From: Adiantum capillus-veneris
Taxonomy: Eukaryota > Streptophyta > Polypodiopsida > Polypodiales > Pteridaceae
Direction: 5' to 3'
Assembly: GCA_014529385.2 (NCBI GenBank)
Contig: CM043969.1
Span: forward strand, 27,537,446-27,601,445
DNA length: 64,000 nt
Numbering within the stretch: position 1 is the stretch's first letter; every line of letters starts with the position of its first letter. Below are positions 10,283 through 20,481 of the stretch, one piece after another. Position numbers and translations under genes: made by a program. The notes under the pieces were generated by a model. That model saw nothing but the letters and a program-made list of their open reading frames with translations. It ran no database searches and was not told where the DNA came from.

Positions 10283-11095
10283 TTACTTCGATTCTACTGT
10301 CACTTTCTTCAATTGTTGTTGTCTCTTCTCTTGAGGTGGACGAATAGTCACTGGTGGACTATCTTTTGAACTCTCTAAAATCATGTTGCGTTGCTTCCCA
10401 GTCCTCATGTCGTAGAATATGGACTTCCCTTTAGCATCCTTCATTTGAATCATTACAGTACTCCAGTCTTGCTTAGCTTCCATATCCATGAGCCATGGTC
10501 TTCCAAGAATGATAGGGTAGCCCTCCCCTTTGTGTGGCATGACAAAAAGATCTACCTCCACTTTTGTGTTGAATGCCTTTACTTTGACTATAGTCACAAT
10601 ACTTACGCGTTTCACTCTGACATTATTTGCCATTTTGGCTTGGCATGGTGCCAGCTTACTTACCTCTAGGCCTAGATGGTGCATCATTTTCTCACTCATG
10701 ACGCATATCTATGTGCCACCATCTATGTAGACATTTAGGATGTGTTGCCCCTTGATGTTGGCATCCATGGTTGGTAGGATGTTGTCAAGGTCCCTCCTAG
10801 AGATAGCCCCATCTATCTGTGGTCTGGATCTTCTTGAACTTACCATCTTTGTCCATTGTCTTCTCATTCGTGGTGCAAGATGGAGTAATTGGGGCCAAGT
10901 TATCTTTGGACCCTGCATCAATACATCCTGAACTAGGTCATATGGTTTAGCATACTCACCCAATGAAAAATCCACAATGTCGATCTTTCGTTGAGGCTTA
11001 GATGCCTGCTTGCTAGACTCGCCTTTTCCTTTCATCTTCTCCTCCCTTTGAGAGGCTTCTTTGTGCCTGGAATGCTTCACTCCCATCACATCCAC
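10283..11095 (-). pseudogene. G1 gag-pol linker and aspartic protease
   Basis: Minus frames 10709-11095 (linker with DIVDFSLGEYAKPYDLV and ending NVYIDGGT) and 10283-10699 (MSEKMMHHLGLEV through GYPIILGRPWLM) together form a retroviral-type protease. The catalytic turn is Asp-Gly-Gly rather than the common Asp-Ser/Thr-Gly. A stop codon (TAG) falls right after DGGT where G3 and G2 read DGGAQ, so the protease is broken. The PIILGRPWL block is the usual flap-distal strand of Ty3/gypsy proteases. Confidence 0.8.
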
Positions 11096-11128
11096 TTCTT
11101 CTACCTTCCCTTTTCCCTTTTTCTTCTC

Positions 11129-12165
11129 TCATACCTGTTCTTCTACCTTTGCCTTTCCTTTAGATTCCACGATAATAACATTCACCGCTTGGTTTACAGC
11201 ACGTGGTGGAAGTAGCGGTGGAATGAGAGGTTGTGCTGGTGCTGGTTGTTGTACAAGTGGTTGAAGGATTTGGACTGGTGGGATCGGCCATGGTTGCCTA
11301 GGTGGTGGTGGTCTTGCCCTTGGTGGAGAGATTTGATTCTGTCTTCCTCTATTGAAGTTCTGCCTTCTTGGATATGGGCAGTAATACATGCCATGGCCGT
11401 ATTCCTTGCAATTGTAGCAGTTGTATTCTTGGTTTTTCCTTCACCCTCCTCTCCCTTGTTCTGGATTTTTGATAAGTGTATGCCCTTGCTGCACCAGATG
11501 CACATATAAACTTTCAAGCTGAGTAGTGATGCAAATCAACAAGTCTTGCTGCTCTTCTAATGCCTCTTGTGGTTGGGTTCTATGAGAGGTTGTTGCAATC
11601 ACTAGGGTTAGTTGGACTGAGCTCGATTTCTCTAACTCGTTGACTCTTGCTTGCATGTGCAACTTCTTGTCTTTAAGGTGGGCTACTTCCACTGCCAACT
11701 CATACATTGCAGGGAACCTCCCCTCCACCTTCTGTTAAGTGACGACCACAGGCCAGCAATGAAATGGTCATTCTTCAAGAAATTAGGCGCTTCTTCACCT
11801 TCCTCCAGTGAGGCAACCCATTGCTCCCACAAATCCACAAACTTGGATTCGTAAGTGGCATACTCTAGCAGATCTCCCTGCTTTAGCTCTGTCAGCAATT
11901 GCCATAACTTTTTTGAGGTTGTACCTCCACCAAAACTCTTTACAAAGGAAGCACGTAATACATCCCATGCATTCTTGGTAGCTTGGGGAAAAGCATTGTA
12001 CCAAAACTTGGCATCTACTTTCATCAGTAGAGGAAACATTCGTAGCCGTGAGGCATCGTCATCCTTGTTGAAAACCACACAAGCGATGTCGAAGTCATCC
12101 TGAAAATTGGTGGTCATGTCTTCTCCCTTCTTTCCACTGAATGTGGGGAAAGAGACACTTGCCAT
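11129..12165 (-). pseudogene. G1 gag (capsid and CCHC knuckle)
   Basis: The start is the ATG at 12165 (MASVSFPTFSGKKGED). The capsid part (11683-12165) has the gypsy gag pattern ending in EAPNFLKNDHFIAGLW. A frameshift near 11720 moves the frame to 11441-11728. Near 11370-11412 a third frame holds the zinc knuckle CYNCKEYGHGMYYC (CX2CX4HX4C), followed by a Pro/Arg-rich tail. G3 has the same architecture. Gag would form virus-like particles and bind element RNA; here it cannot be made as one chain. Confidence 0.82.
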
Positions 12166-12270
12166 TGTAGTAGCTCAATGAGCCAAAAATTACAAACTTT
12201 TTTTTGTTTTTTTATAACATAAATTACTCAGCGGTGCATAGAGTCTTTTTTCAGGATTGGGTGGATGGAT

Positions 12271-12504
12271 TTAAAACAGGATAAAAATGGAAACATTGAA
12301 AGAGTGGTAGTAATCCAGTACGGGGAGAATAATAGGGTTTGGGAAGCTAAGGATTTTTCCTAGCACTGCAGCACCAAACATATACACAATCTTCTGTTGG
12401 TAGAAGATTTTCTTATCTACATAAATATTCACATGCATGTGTTGCAAAAACCTAAACGCAAAAGCTGTTGGTCCATTTTCCATGATGCACAGAAGGTGAA
12501 GCAC
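12271..12504 (-). CDS. G1 upstream ORF4 (conserved pre-gag domain)
   Basis: The chain contains MENGPTAFAFRFLQHMHVNI and ends with NVSIFILF, directly upstream of gag. The same domain occurs at 52397-52618 in G3 and twice in the divergent G2 (29625-29840 and 29329-29541). Shared residues include QQKIVYMFGA, a NPIILP block and a terminal hydrophobic IFILF before the stop. Conservation between lineages at protein level suggests it was translated. Its role is unknown. Tat/Ogre elements are known to carry an extra ORF before gag, which is the best context. The frame opens at a GTG after a TAA, so the start is uncertain. Confidence 0.6.
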   Translation of the reverse strand: MLHLLCIMENGPTAFAFRFLQHMHVNIYVDKKIFYQQKIVYMFGAAVLGKILSFPNPIILPVLDYYHSFNVSIFILF

Positions 12505-12564
12505 TTACTTATACTCGTACCGTGCCAGTGTTGATGAGTTGGAACATCCACAGGAGGCCGCCTT

Positions 12565-13095
12565 TTATAGGCTCCACTTTCCCTTCGTCCTTAGTACGTA
12601 CAGGGTGATGGCGATGCATTTGACTACTCCTAGCCTTTTAGCTAGTAGCAACTGCAAGTAATTACCGTAGTCGGCGCGTTGCATGAACTCCACTCCATTC
12701 AATTGTAACTCGTCTCCAGCCCACTGAGTTTCACCCATGGTGGACAATTTCTCCAGGATGAGCTGTACGGGGAGAGGAGGAAGGCCCTCTACCCATCCTC
12801 AAAAACAGCAAGCGTAGTAGCCGAACCACTCCTTCCTATGGCATGGGAACCTTCTTACCACTTCTACTTCAGGATTGTCAAAATGGACTGGCAGTACTCG
12901 CATGCGCCGCGTGAATCGATAGGTGACCTTTCGTCGCTTTGCCTCAAATGACCTTCTTTTTGGCAAACTAGGCACGACTCGGCTTCCCGAACTTGAAGCC
13001 CTCTTGTGGCAAGGGGATTCTTCCTTTGGGGTCATGTGTTTCCGGTCTAGCCTAGCCCTTCCTTTCCTTTGGCTCGAGCGGCCCCTTTTGGCCAC
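12565..13095 (-). pseudogene. G1 upstream ORF3 (split)
   Basis: Two minus frames (12799-13095 and 12565-12747) match the single G3 ORF at 52635-53207. The shared parts are the basic segment KHMTPKE, SRVVPSL, RRMRVLPVHF, KEWFGYY and, in the second frame, TQWAGDELQLNGVEFMQRAD. A frameshift near 12798 (at a CTCAAAAACAG stretch) separates them. It is Lys/Arg-rich in its first third. No known domain was recognised. Confidence 0.6.
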
Positions 13096-13247
13096 TTAGG
13101 AGTAGAGACTATACCTTTGCTTGTAGTTTCCTCAAGAAAGAGAGGTATTACCGATCTTTTTCGTCCCTTAATATTGACGACCTCCTCGCGGTGAACGTCG
13201 ATGTAGATGATTTCAGCCCCTTCGTTATCTTCGTTGTTGGCATTCAT
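13047..13247 (-). CDS. G1 upstream ORF2 (small, overlaps ORF1 and ORF3)
   Basis: 66 codons from ATG at 13247, with AEIIYIDVHREEVVNIKGRK in its core and ending before KEGLG-stop. It matches G3 53204-53371 (AEVFYIDIHHKKVIHVKEGK). Its ATG lies inside the end of ORF1 in a different frame, and its tail overlaps the start of ORF3. The same overlap layout is found in G3. Function unknown. Confidence 0.5.
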   Translation of the reverse strand: MNANNEDNEGAEIIYIDVHREEVVNIKGRKRSVIPLFLEETTSKGIVSTPKWPKGAARAKGKEGLG

Positions 13248-13434
13248 TGATAGTGTGCTTTGGTCGACAACAATGATGGCACTTCATGGCCTTCCCACCT
13301 GATGCTCTCAATTTGCGGTTAGCACAAGCAACACGAGATGGGGAGCTTATCTCTTGAATACTAAAGACACTACAACTTGGTAGTAGTATTTTAACGAATG
13401 CAGTTAGTGCTTCTTCAGTCTCCTCCTCCTCCGT
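13225..13434 (-). pseudogene. G1 upstream ORF1 with an extra CCHC zinc knuckle
   Basis: Conceptual translation on the minus strand gives an acidic start (TEEEETEEALTAFV) and ends in CHHCCRPKHTINECQQRR-stop. The Cys/His spacing is CX2CX4HX4C, the retroviral-type knuckle, distinct from the one in gag. The matching G3 ORF (53337-53558) starts with ATG where G1 has ACG, so the G1 start appears lost by a T-to-C change. The location just after the PBS suggests the first translated ORF of the element RNA. Confidence 0.6.
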
Positions 13435-13526
13435 TCTCTAGTTGGAGCATTCTTTCAGCCATTTGTCCATGGTCAACGATGTACGTTCTTTTCAGCATTG
13501 TAAGCTAAAGGTTTCCAAGAAGCCCT

Positions 13527-13543
13527 CCTCATTGGGGGCTCCA
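13527..13543 (-). promoter_or_regulatory. G1 primer-binding site
   Basis: Read on the minus strand: TGGAGCCCCCAATGAGG, starting two bases after the 5' LTR end. It aligns with TGGTGCCCCCACTAAC in G3 and TGGTGCCCCCATTGAGG in G2. It would pair with the 3' end of a tRNA ending in GGGGGCACCA or close to it; I cannot assign the tRNA. Confidence 0.7.
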
Positions 13544-13699
13544 AATGAGGAGCGCAAAGCACGACAAGGACCTCGACGGACTCAAGCGCCAGGAGCTGAT
13601 GCACGCCAAGCTGGCCACTGTGAAATGAATAGGGGGCACCACCTAGCTTTGAGCGGCTAGGATGCGGACAATGGTGATTCAAAGTAATACAAAACTTTT

Positions 13700-13702
<3 letters not shown>

Positions 13703-13747
<45 letters not shown>
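13703..13747. repeat. (AC)n microsatellite in G1 LTR
   Basis: About 22 CA units. Confidence 0.92.
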
Positions 13748-13751
<4 letters not shown>

Positions 13752-14901
13752 GACGCAGGTGATGAAAAAGTCCTCGGGGTGTGAGAGAAAACTATTTTCA
13801 TGCAATATTTATAGAAAAATTATTTACGGCAAGGTGGCAACCATGGTGATAGAGAGATAGAGAGAGAGATGGTGAGCCTAATAGTGCGTTCTCTAGAGGT
13901 GACTCATAGACCCAGAGATTTGTACTAGCGTGAGTGTGTGTGTGGCGGCCATCGGAGTCAAGGTGTAAACATGGCTTCTTCACATAGTGCTCATTCCCAA
14001 AATGCTACACTAAATCCCCTCTCTCTTGGTACAAGTGTGGCCAATCCCTCCCACCAAAATTGCCACCAAGTGTTGACCCACTGATGGTGACCTCTTAGTG
14101 TGGTGCTAGCTGATTTAGGTTAAGGGAAATTTGATTAGGTTAGGGCCCTAATCAATGGACACAAATCAAGGCGGTGGGTCCTAAATGGTTGACCCTTGCT
14201 TTGTCTTGGCGAACTTTAAAAATGAAAACTCCTAGGTGGGCCTTTGTGACCATCACCTAGAGAGAGGTGATAATTTACAATTGGGGGTTCTTTAAAAGAT
14301 TTGGCATAAAACTAAAAAAAATGATGAGAACCTACGGATATTAGTGAAAAGATGTGTCATGGACAAGATGACGGCAAATGGAGGGCCTCGCTGGTGCGTC
14401 GATGTAGTACGTTTGTCATTTTTGGGTCCCACCGGGGCATGCCTTCGACCTCTTTTCTTGTTTTGGGTGGGCATCGTGCGCGTTGGCCATCTTTTCTTTT
14501 GATGTTGGACGTCGATGTCGAATCCCTTCGTTGTTTTTCCTTTTTTTGTGGGTGCATATATGCGTGCATGTACTGTGTGTTTATGTGGGTGTATGTAATT
14601 GTGTGAGTGAGAGAGATAGTTATTTTTACCGAATTGAGAGAGCGGGTGCTGAGGGTGTGTGTGTGTGTAAGTGCGTACGTGAATGTGTGTGGGAACGAGA
14701 GAGGAAGAGGGTTTATTATATATATATATATAGTTTTTTAAACGATTTTTCATGCGGGTTTACAGAGAACAAGGGGGGGAGGAGAGAGCGTGAGGGTATG
14801 AGAGGGATTGAGGAGTGAGAGGGGATGGGGATTGTGTGTGTGTGTGCATCTGTGTGTGTGTGTGTGTTGAGAGAGAGAGAATGTAATGCGCCTTCGGGCC
14901 T

Positions 14902-15004
<103 letters not shown>

Positions 15005-15052
15005 CATAGCTGCATTGCGGGGGTGAGTGGGTGAGGGGTGAGAGGGGATGGG

Positions 15053-15054
<2 letters not shown>

Positions 15055-15138
<84 letters not shown>
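15055..15138. repeat. Compound (GT)n(GA)n microsatellite in G1 LTR
   Basis: About 16 GT units followed by about 26 GA units. Confidence 0.93.
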
Positions 15139-15141
<3 letters not shown>

Positions 15142-15419
15142 TAATGCACCTTTGAGTTGTGCCTGGCCGACTGAGAGCGAGTGAGAGCGAGAGGGGGGGT
15201 TTGTCAATGAGGTGAGGAAGAGAGGGGCCAGCGATAGAGAGGGAGGGAGGGGTGTGGAGTGAGAAAGGGCTGTGGGTCTGTGTGTATATAGGGAGTGAGA
15301 GAGAGAGACTTGGTAGCTGCACCCTGTGTGGCGGGTTTCTACACCAAGGAGAAGAGAGAAAGAGGGAGTGTGAGTGAGTGAGAGGGGAAAGAGAGAGAGA
15401 GGGTATGTGTCGTGGTGGG

Positions 15420-15422
<3 letters not shown>

Positions 15423-15515
<93 letters not shown>
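15423..15515. repeat. (GA)46 microsatellite in G1 LTR
   Basis: About 93 bp of GA repeat. Confidence 0.94.
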
Positions 15516-15517
<2 letters not shown>

Positions 15518-16185
15518 TTCTACTCCATGCTGGGTTCCGTGCCTTCATAGAGATGGAGAGGTAATCAACGAGAGAGAGAGAGGGAGGGAGAGATAGATGA
15601 GGGAGAGAGAGAGTGTGTGTGGTGGTTACTTAGTTTGCATGGTGGCACCCTCCTTTGGTTGGTAAACAAGAGGGAAGAGAGAGAGAGGGACAAGAGAGTA
15701 TGGACGAGAGGGGAGAGAGAGAGAGAGGGAGGAAAAAAATGTGAAAGTGTGTGTGTATGAATAATGCAAGAGAGAGAGTTTGACTCTTGTCCATGCATGG
15801 CGGCCTGCCAGTGGAAGAAAGAGGGAGTAGGCTTGTTGTATGCGCCCATTGGGCCAGGTGACACAGGGGCAGAGATAAGAGAGAGATGGTGGGTTGGCAA
15901 AGCCGAGCAGGGGAGAGAGAGCTCTATCCTCTGGTGATAATGGATCAATATGGTCAAACCAAGGGGCGGCCCACCGTGGCCAAGCATAGAGCGGGGTGGT
16001 GATTGTTAAAAAACAACTTTTTATCAACTTTCCTCGGTAATATGCTCCTCCCTGGTTGGGATTGGTTCTTGTGGCCGCGGTTTCAAAAAAAACGGTCATC
16101 ACTAGGAGGATCTCATCCATTTGTTAAGTTTGTGCCTTAAAAAAATTGAACGTCATAGCCCTTTTATGGGCACCAAATGAAGAAC

Positions 16186-16193
16186 ATTTAAAC
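16186..16193. repeat. Left target-site duplication of E2
   Basis: ATTTAAAC, repeated exactly at 16876-16883. Confidence 0.9.
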
Positions 16194-16875
16194 CTTGGGG
16201 GATTCACTCTATATACAAAATGGGACACCACCTGCGAGCGTACAACTTTGATAAAACCCCTATATACGACTCACATTAGGGAACATTACCCCCTTTCTAC
16301 GCTTATACGACAATCAATGAAGAAAACTATCATACCCCTATCTTACATATAAAATTTAGATTTGACATGATCTAACTGAGTAAAACTAGTCAAAGAGTGT
16401 ATAGCATAGTTACTGGCAACGTACTAAGGATTCACTTATGTTGATAACTAGAGGTATCCTCAATGTGTCTTAGTTTGACTTTCAAACTATGTGCCCGATC
16501 AGCCTGTACTCTGGCTACTCGTCCAATTTTGACCTATCAAAAGGTGGTGTAAATTAACCCTTGAACTTCTCCAAATCAGCCCTTATCTCTATGACCGACT
16601 TGATGCAAAATTTGATGTGTGAGCTGATAATAAATCTTCCCCTAAATTCATCCAAGTTCTAGTGCATATTTGTGACCAATCATTACAAGTAATCAGCCGG
16701 GGCTAGGTCTCCCCTCCCCCCCTCTCCCCATAAATATGTACCCCCTCCCTTATTTAATCTTGGGAGATAAATTATTGGGGGCCTACCCCTAACTTATACG
16801 CTTATGTAACTTGTAAAAAAAACCCTCCCCTGCACTTACGTGGTGCGGTAAGTTTTGCATGGTGAATCCCCCGGG
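16194..16875. mobile_element. E2: 682-bp TIR transposon of the E1 family
   Basis: The tips are CTTGGGGGATTCACT and, inverted, CCCGGGGGATTCACC (12 of 15 positions identical to each other), flanked by the 8-bp duplication ATTTAAAC. The last 100 bp, read inverted, match the first 100 bp of E1, including CCACGTAAGTG and ACATAAGCGTATA. The first 100 bp match the inverted right end of E1. E2 has no coding capacity and is small, so it behaves as a MITE mobilised by some absent transposase. Confidence 0.88.
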
Positions 16876-16883
16876 ATTTAAAC
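16876..16883. repeat. Right target-site duplication of E2
   Basis: ATTTAAAC, identical to 16186-16193. Confidence 0.9.
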
Positions 16884-18839
16884 AATGCTGTCACAAAGGA
16901 GGTGATGCAAAAGTTTTCAAATCTTGTGAGTGATGTTGATGCATAGAAGGCTTGTTATGAAGTTCCAATAAGTACTAAGGGATACATTGCCTTATATGGT
17001 CTCCTTAAGGATGCTTTAATGGAAAGAGGATTAACTGAGAATGTTTTTTCCATTCCACTTAATGTCAAGTTTGCTGAGAAGGCCTCGAACGAGGATGTGT
17101 ACTTTTGAATATGAGGCTATTTGCACATAGAGGAGATAATGCCTTCATCCATCTTTACCAAGCGGTCAAAAGGAGTAGAAAAACATGCCAATGCAAGCAT
17201 AGGTGCAGTTAAGGGGACAAGGGATCTCCTTACTCAATATCAAACAATATTTTTGTTGATTTGAGAAAGATTCAAATGACAACGATACATTTTTATGGTG
17301 TACTACCTAAAGGTGAGGCTACATTTATGAAGTTTTTTTTCAAATTATGGTTTTCCTTATGTTATTTTGGATATTTTACAATGCTAGGTTTAAAGTTGGT
17401 GTTTGTGCTCAAGCTAGATGAGTGTCCGATTGTGAAAAAACCAAGACTAGAAAGAAAGAGTATTACTCTCATGAATGAGGCATTATTTCATGCAAAACGT
17501 ACAGCTATGAACGAGGATTGTGCACCATCTTTTAGTGTGCAGTCGGAGAAAGAAATTTGGTGGCTTGGTGCTATTGAGGTTCCCAAAGAGACCCATGAAG
17601 TGCTTGCTTGGATTTTTGAATGCATTTCATGGATAACAAATGTCATTAAGGCACAGCTAGCTGGGAAAAAACTCCAAGTAGATGGCATTAGGCAGTTTGA
17701 AGTTGATTGGCACTTGGGTGGTAATTTGAAAACAAATAAGTGCATTCTAGGGTGCAAACAAGAGGCTGGAGCTCTGTATCCTTGTCCATTCTGCATCAAG
17801 GGATATAAGGGGAATGCATGCAAAATCAAAATAGTCAACATAACAAAGGAAGATGACAATTCACAAATTACACGTGCGTGGGAGAATTTGGTGCTACGAT
17901 GTCCTATGCTGGAGGAGCCCAATCGTGCCACAAAAGATAGTGAATGGAACCCTATAATTAACTTCCTTCTCAAAAATGTGCATTTCTGCACACTTTATGC
18001 TTTTATATGCATCTTTGATTGTTTATTAAAGATTCATATTGATTATGCCTTTACAACAAAGCCTGTGGAGAGATCGCTTGATGCTATCTCAAAAGTGGAA
18101 GGGCTCTTAAATTTAATATGTTTTCAGGGGACACACACCTCCATTGTTGCACAAAAGAACAATGCAAGCACTCACGAAGTGGCACAACCAGTGTCCATGA
18201 GTGGAATAAATGCAAGGCACTTTTTAAAGAGGGTTTGGTCCAAGGAAAGTAGTGCTGCTGCCGGCACATCAACATTTGAAGTTGGATAGGAGTTGTGGAA
18301 GCATCTTTTCAAGTATACAACAGAAAATGATAGCAATGCAAGTGTTGTGCTTACCTGGCAACATGTTTGGGCGGTATTCAACAAGATGATGAAGATACTA
18401 GGCTTGCAAGCACAACCAATGAGCAACAACAAGAATTCCAAAATTTGGTGGTGGAGTTCACAAAGGCGGTCATCACTGCATGTGGTGAAACAAACATTAC
18501 ACACTATATGGTGAGTGATTTCTATTTTGGCTTGGTATGTACTATGCTTTAGTTTTGATGATTGATGTGTTGTGGCTTTATGGGAAGCACATCCTCTATG
18601 CCCATGGTGCATACTTTCTGAACATGTATGGTTCATTGGATCTTTGGATCAAGCAAGGTGTGGAGAAGTCACACTATTGTGCCAAGGGTGTCTACTTCAA
18701 AAATACAAGGCATGGAGGGGTTCTAGTGTGCTCATGCTATCTTCAGGAAATGTTCAACTGGTTTTATTGTACCACCTTTGGACGCAAAGTGTTGATTGAA
18801 CGTGCAAGGTCATCGTGGTTAGGAAAAGAAGCCCGTTGA
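16884..18839 (+). pseudogene. Degenerate gene of unrecognised family, transposase-like layout
   Basis: Coding-like plus-strand segments run from about 16884 (KGYIALYGLLKDALMERGLT near 16978-17040, with stops) through the open frame 17261-18289 (342 codons) to 18537-18839. Visible motifs are WHLGGNLKTNKCILGCK followed by YPCPFC (a CX2C pair), then QPVSMSGINARHFLKRVW, and in the last part GSLDLWIKQGVEKSHY and a KNTRHGG block. The pattern of a long N-terminal part, a Cys pair and a C-terminal His/Gly-rich end resembles multicopy uncharacterised proteins tied to transposons, but I cannot name the family. Frameshifts fall near 18290-18540. E2 lies immediately upstream. It may be a DNA transposon remnant unrelated to E2. 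Confidence 0.5.
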
Positions 18840-19236
18840 CTGACCCATGTTTGTTTCTCAGAGTGTTAGAGATCCTCACAAGGTCCATCACGACATGCAA
18901 TGTGGCAAGCATCAAAGACTAGGGTGGAAAAAGTATGGGCTAGGAGGTAGTAGATGTATTTAGAATCTCATGATAATGGAAAATCCATTGCACTTGGATG
19001 CACATGTTATCCCCTGTAATCTAAGCATTACATCATATTTTCTTGTGCTACAACCCTCTTTTCTTTTGGATTGAGTGCTTTCATTGTTTGATAATTTACA
19101 CAATTACAAGTAGACATTTCACTATGTGTGTTTGAATATTTCTCTAATTTCATGTGTTTTTGTAATTCAAAAGATTATTTTCTTGTGTTTTTAGAGGCTT
19201 CTTTCACCATGTGAAACCACCCTTATATCGCCACCC
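18840..19236. other. Spacer, no gene seen
   Basis: AT-rich spacer between the unknown gene remnant and the TATA box at 19237. Nothing recognised. Confidence 0.6.
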
Positions 19237-19244
19237 TATATAAA
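19237..19244 (+). promoter_or_regulatory. TATA box upstream of the H3-tail-like ORF
   Basis: TATATAAA, 96 bp before the ATG at 19333. The following stretch is C-rich then A-rich, as in many plant 5' leaders. The spacing is good for a start site about 30 bp downstream. Confidence 0.55.
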
Positions 19245-19332
19245 GAGGAAAACCCCCCCTTCAAAACACATAACATTCCCTCCCTCACCGAACACCACAA
19301 GATCTAAGAAGCCCCCCAAACATACTTTCTAG

Positions 19333-19892
19333 ATGGCAAGGAAAAAACAGACTGCAAAGAAGAATTCAAAGACCAATGAGATGCGCAGAAGGCAAAAGAT
19401 GTGTGTAAACCGGCAACCATAAGAGCTAGCTGACTCGGATCGCACAAAGAAGGATACGTCCAATGAGCATCCATTGTGGGAAGTGGGGAACATCCCATTT
19501 AATCATAGGGTGGGCAAAAAGACGTTGCCTAGCCGGATGGGTGTGATGCCATCTGGCCCAGGTCACCAAACTGTGGCCGACAAGTCACTGCCCAGGGGAA
19601 TGGGTGCCATGCCTTCTGATCAGCCCAATAATGATGAGCGAAGCAATGATAATGAAGATTATGATCCTGATGAAGATGCACCCCAAGCCACCTCCCAAGC
19701 ACCATGGCATGTCAAAATTCTACAGGAAGCCGCAAAGAGCACGGCCACAACGAGCTTAGAGGCCCCCACAATGCGGCCCTCAAAGAGCACGATGGTTTTC
19801 CTGAGCATTTGCTAAAATCCGGCATTACCAAAAGACAACGGACCTGCTTTTCAAGAAAGAACCATTTTCAGGGACATGTAAGGAAGTGCTAA
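19333..19892 (+). pseudogene. ORF with histone H3-tail-like N-terminus, broken
   Basis: From the ATG at 19333 the chain starts MARKKQTAKKNSKTNE, close to the H3 start (A-R-T-K-Q-T-A-R-K-S): Arg2, Lys4, Gln5, Thr6, Ala7 and Lys9 agree. A TAA stop at 19420-19422 follows 29 codons. The same frame then reopens to 19815 with two short repeats (KKTLPSRMGVMPSGP and DKSLPRGMGAMPSDQP) and an acidic stretch (NDNEDYDPDEDAP). A frameshift near 19760 shifts to a Lys/Arg-rich end (19704-19892, KRQRTCFSRKNHFQGHVRKC). Nothing after residue 12 looks like a histone fold. A TATA box precedes it. Likely a decayed single-exon gene, perhaps carried by the transposon remnant upstream. Confidence 0.5.
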
Positions 19893-20481
19893 AAAACGAG
19901 TGTCAATTTTTTGAAAGATTTTCATTTGGAGCTTTCTCACATAGTTTAGGTCTTTCTAAGTTGCATGCAACCACTAGAGTGTTCACTTAGATTTTTGTAA
20001 GTTTTATCTATTTTTGCAAGTTTGATGCATGTACTCCAATCCCTTCACAACAACAACATTAGTGTATTAAAAAAAACTCGAACCCAACCCAAATTTCTAT
20101 GTATGTCTTTCTTCTAGAGAAACCTACAAGGCTACAACAGAAAAAAGTACTATTTTTGCAGATGTCAAAGTTAAATACCCAAACTAATTTTTCACATGCT
20201 ACAAGCACTACCATCAATTCAAATAAAGATTCCTCAAAAGCATTAATCTTTATGGTCCAAAATAGTACAAGGAAAAAAGCATGCCATTGAAGAGATTGTT
20301 TTACTGAGGAATGCCAAAATAAAGCCTCACAAAGTGTACAAATCACCCACCAAAATGTCAAAACAAATTGAGCAAACTACTAGGCATTTATTTTTTCTCT
20401 ACTTCTTTGAAGGCGTATACCGTCAGGGTTGATTCAAGATGAAAGTGAGATCTCTTTCACATAGTGTTGGTCGATGTATAA
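19893..20481. other. Spacer, no gene seen
   Basis: Short frames on both strands (for example 20059-20361 minus) have no motif and no counterpart elsewhere in the window. Confidence 0.55.

Noticed and set aside
17488-18275. Minus-strand ORFs of 63-167 codons opposite the unknown plus-strand gene
   Set aside because: Antisense to a longer frame with ordered motifs; no independent support.
19333-19422. A true histone H3 gene
   Set aside because: Only the first dozen residues resemble H3; none of the histone fold follows.
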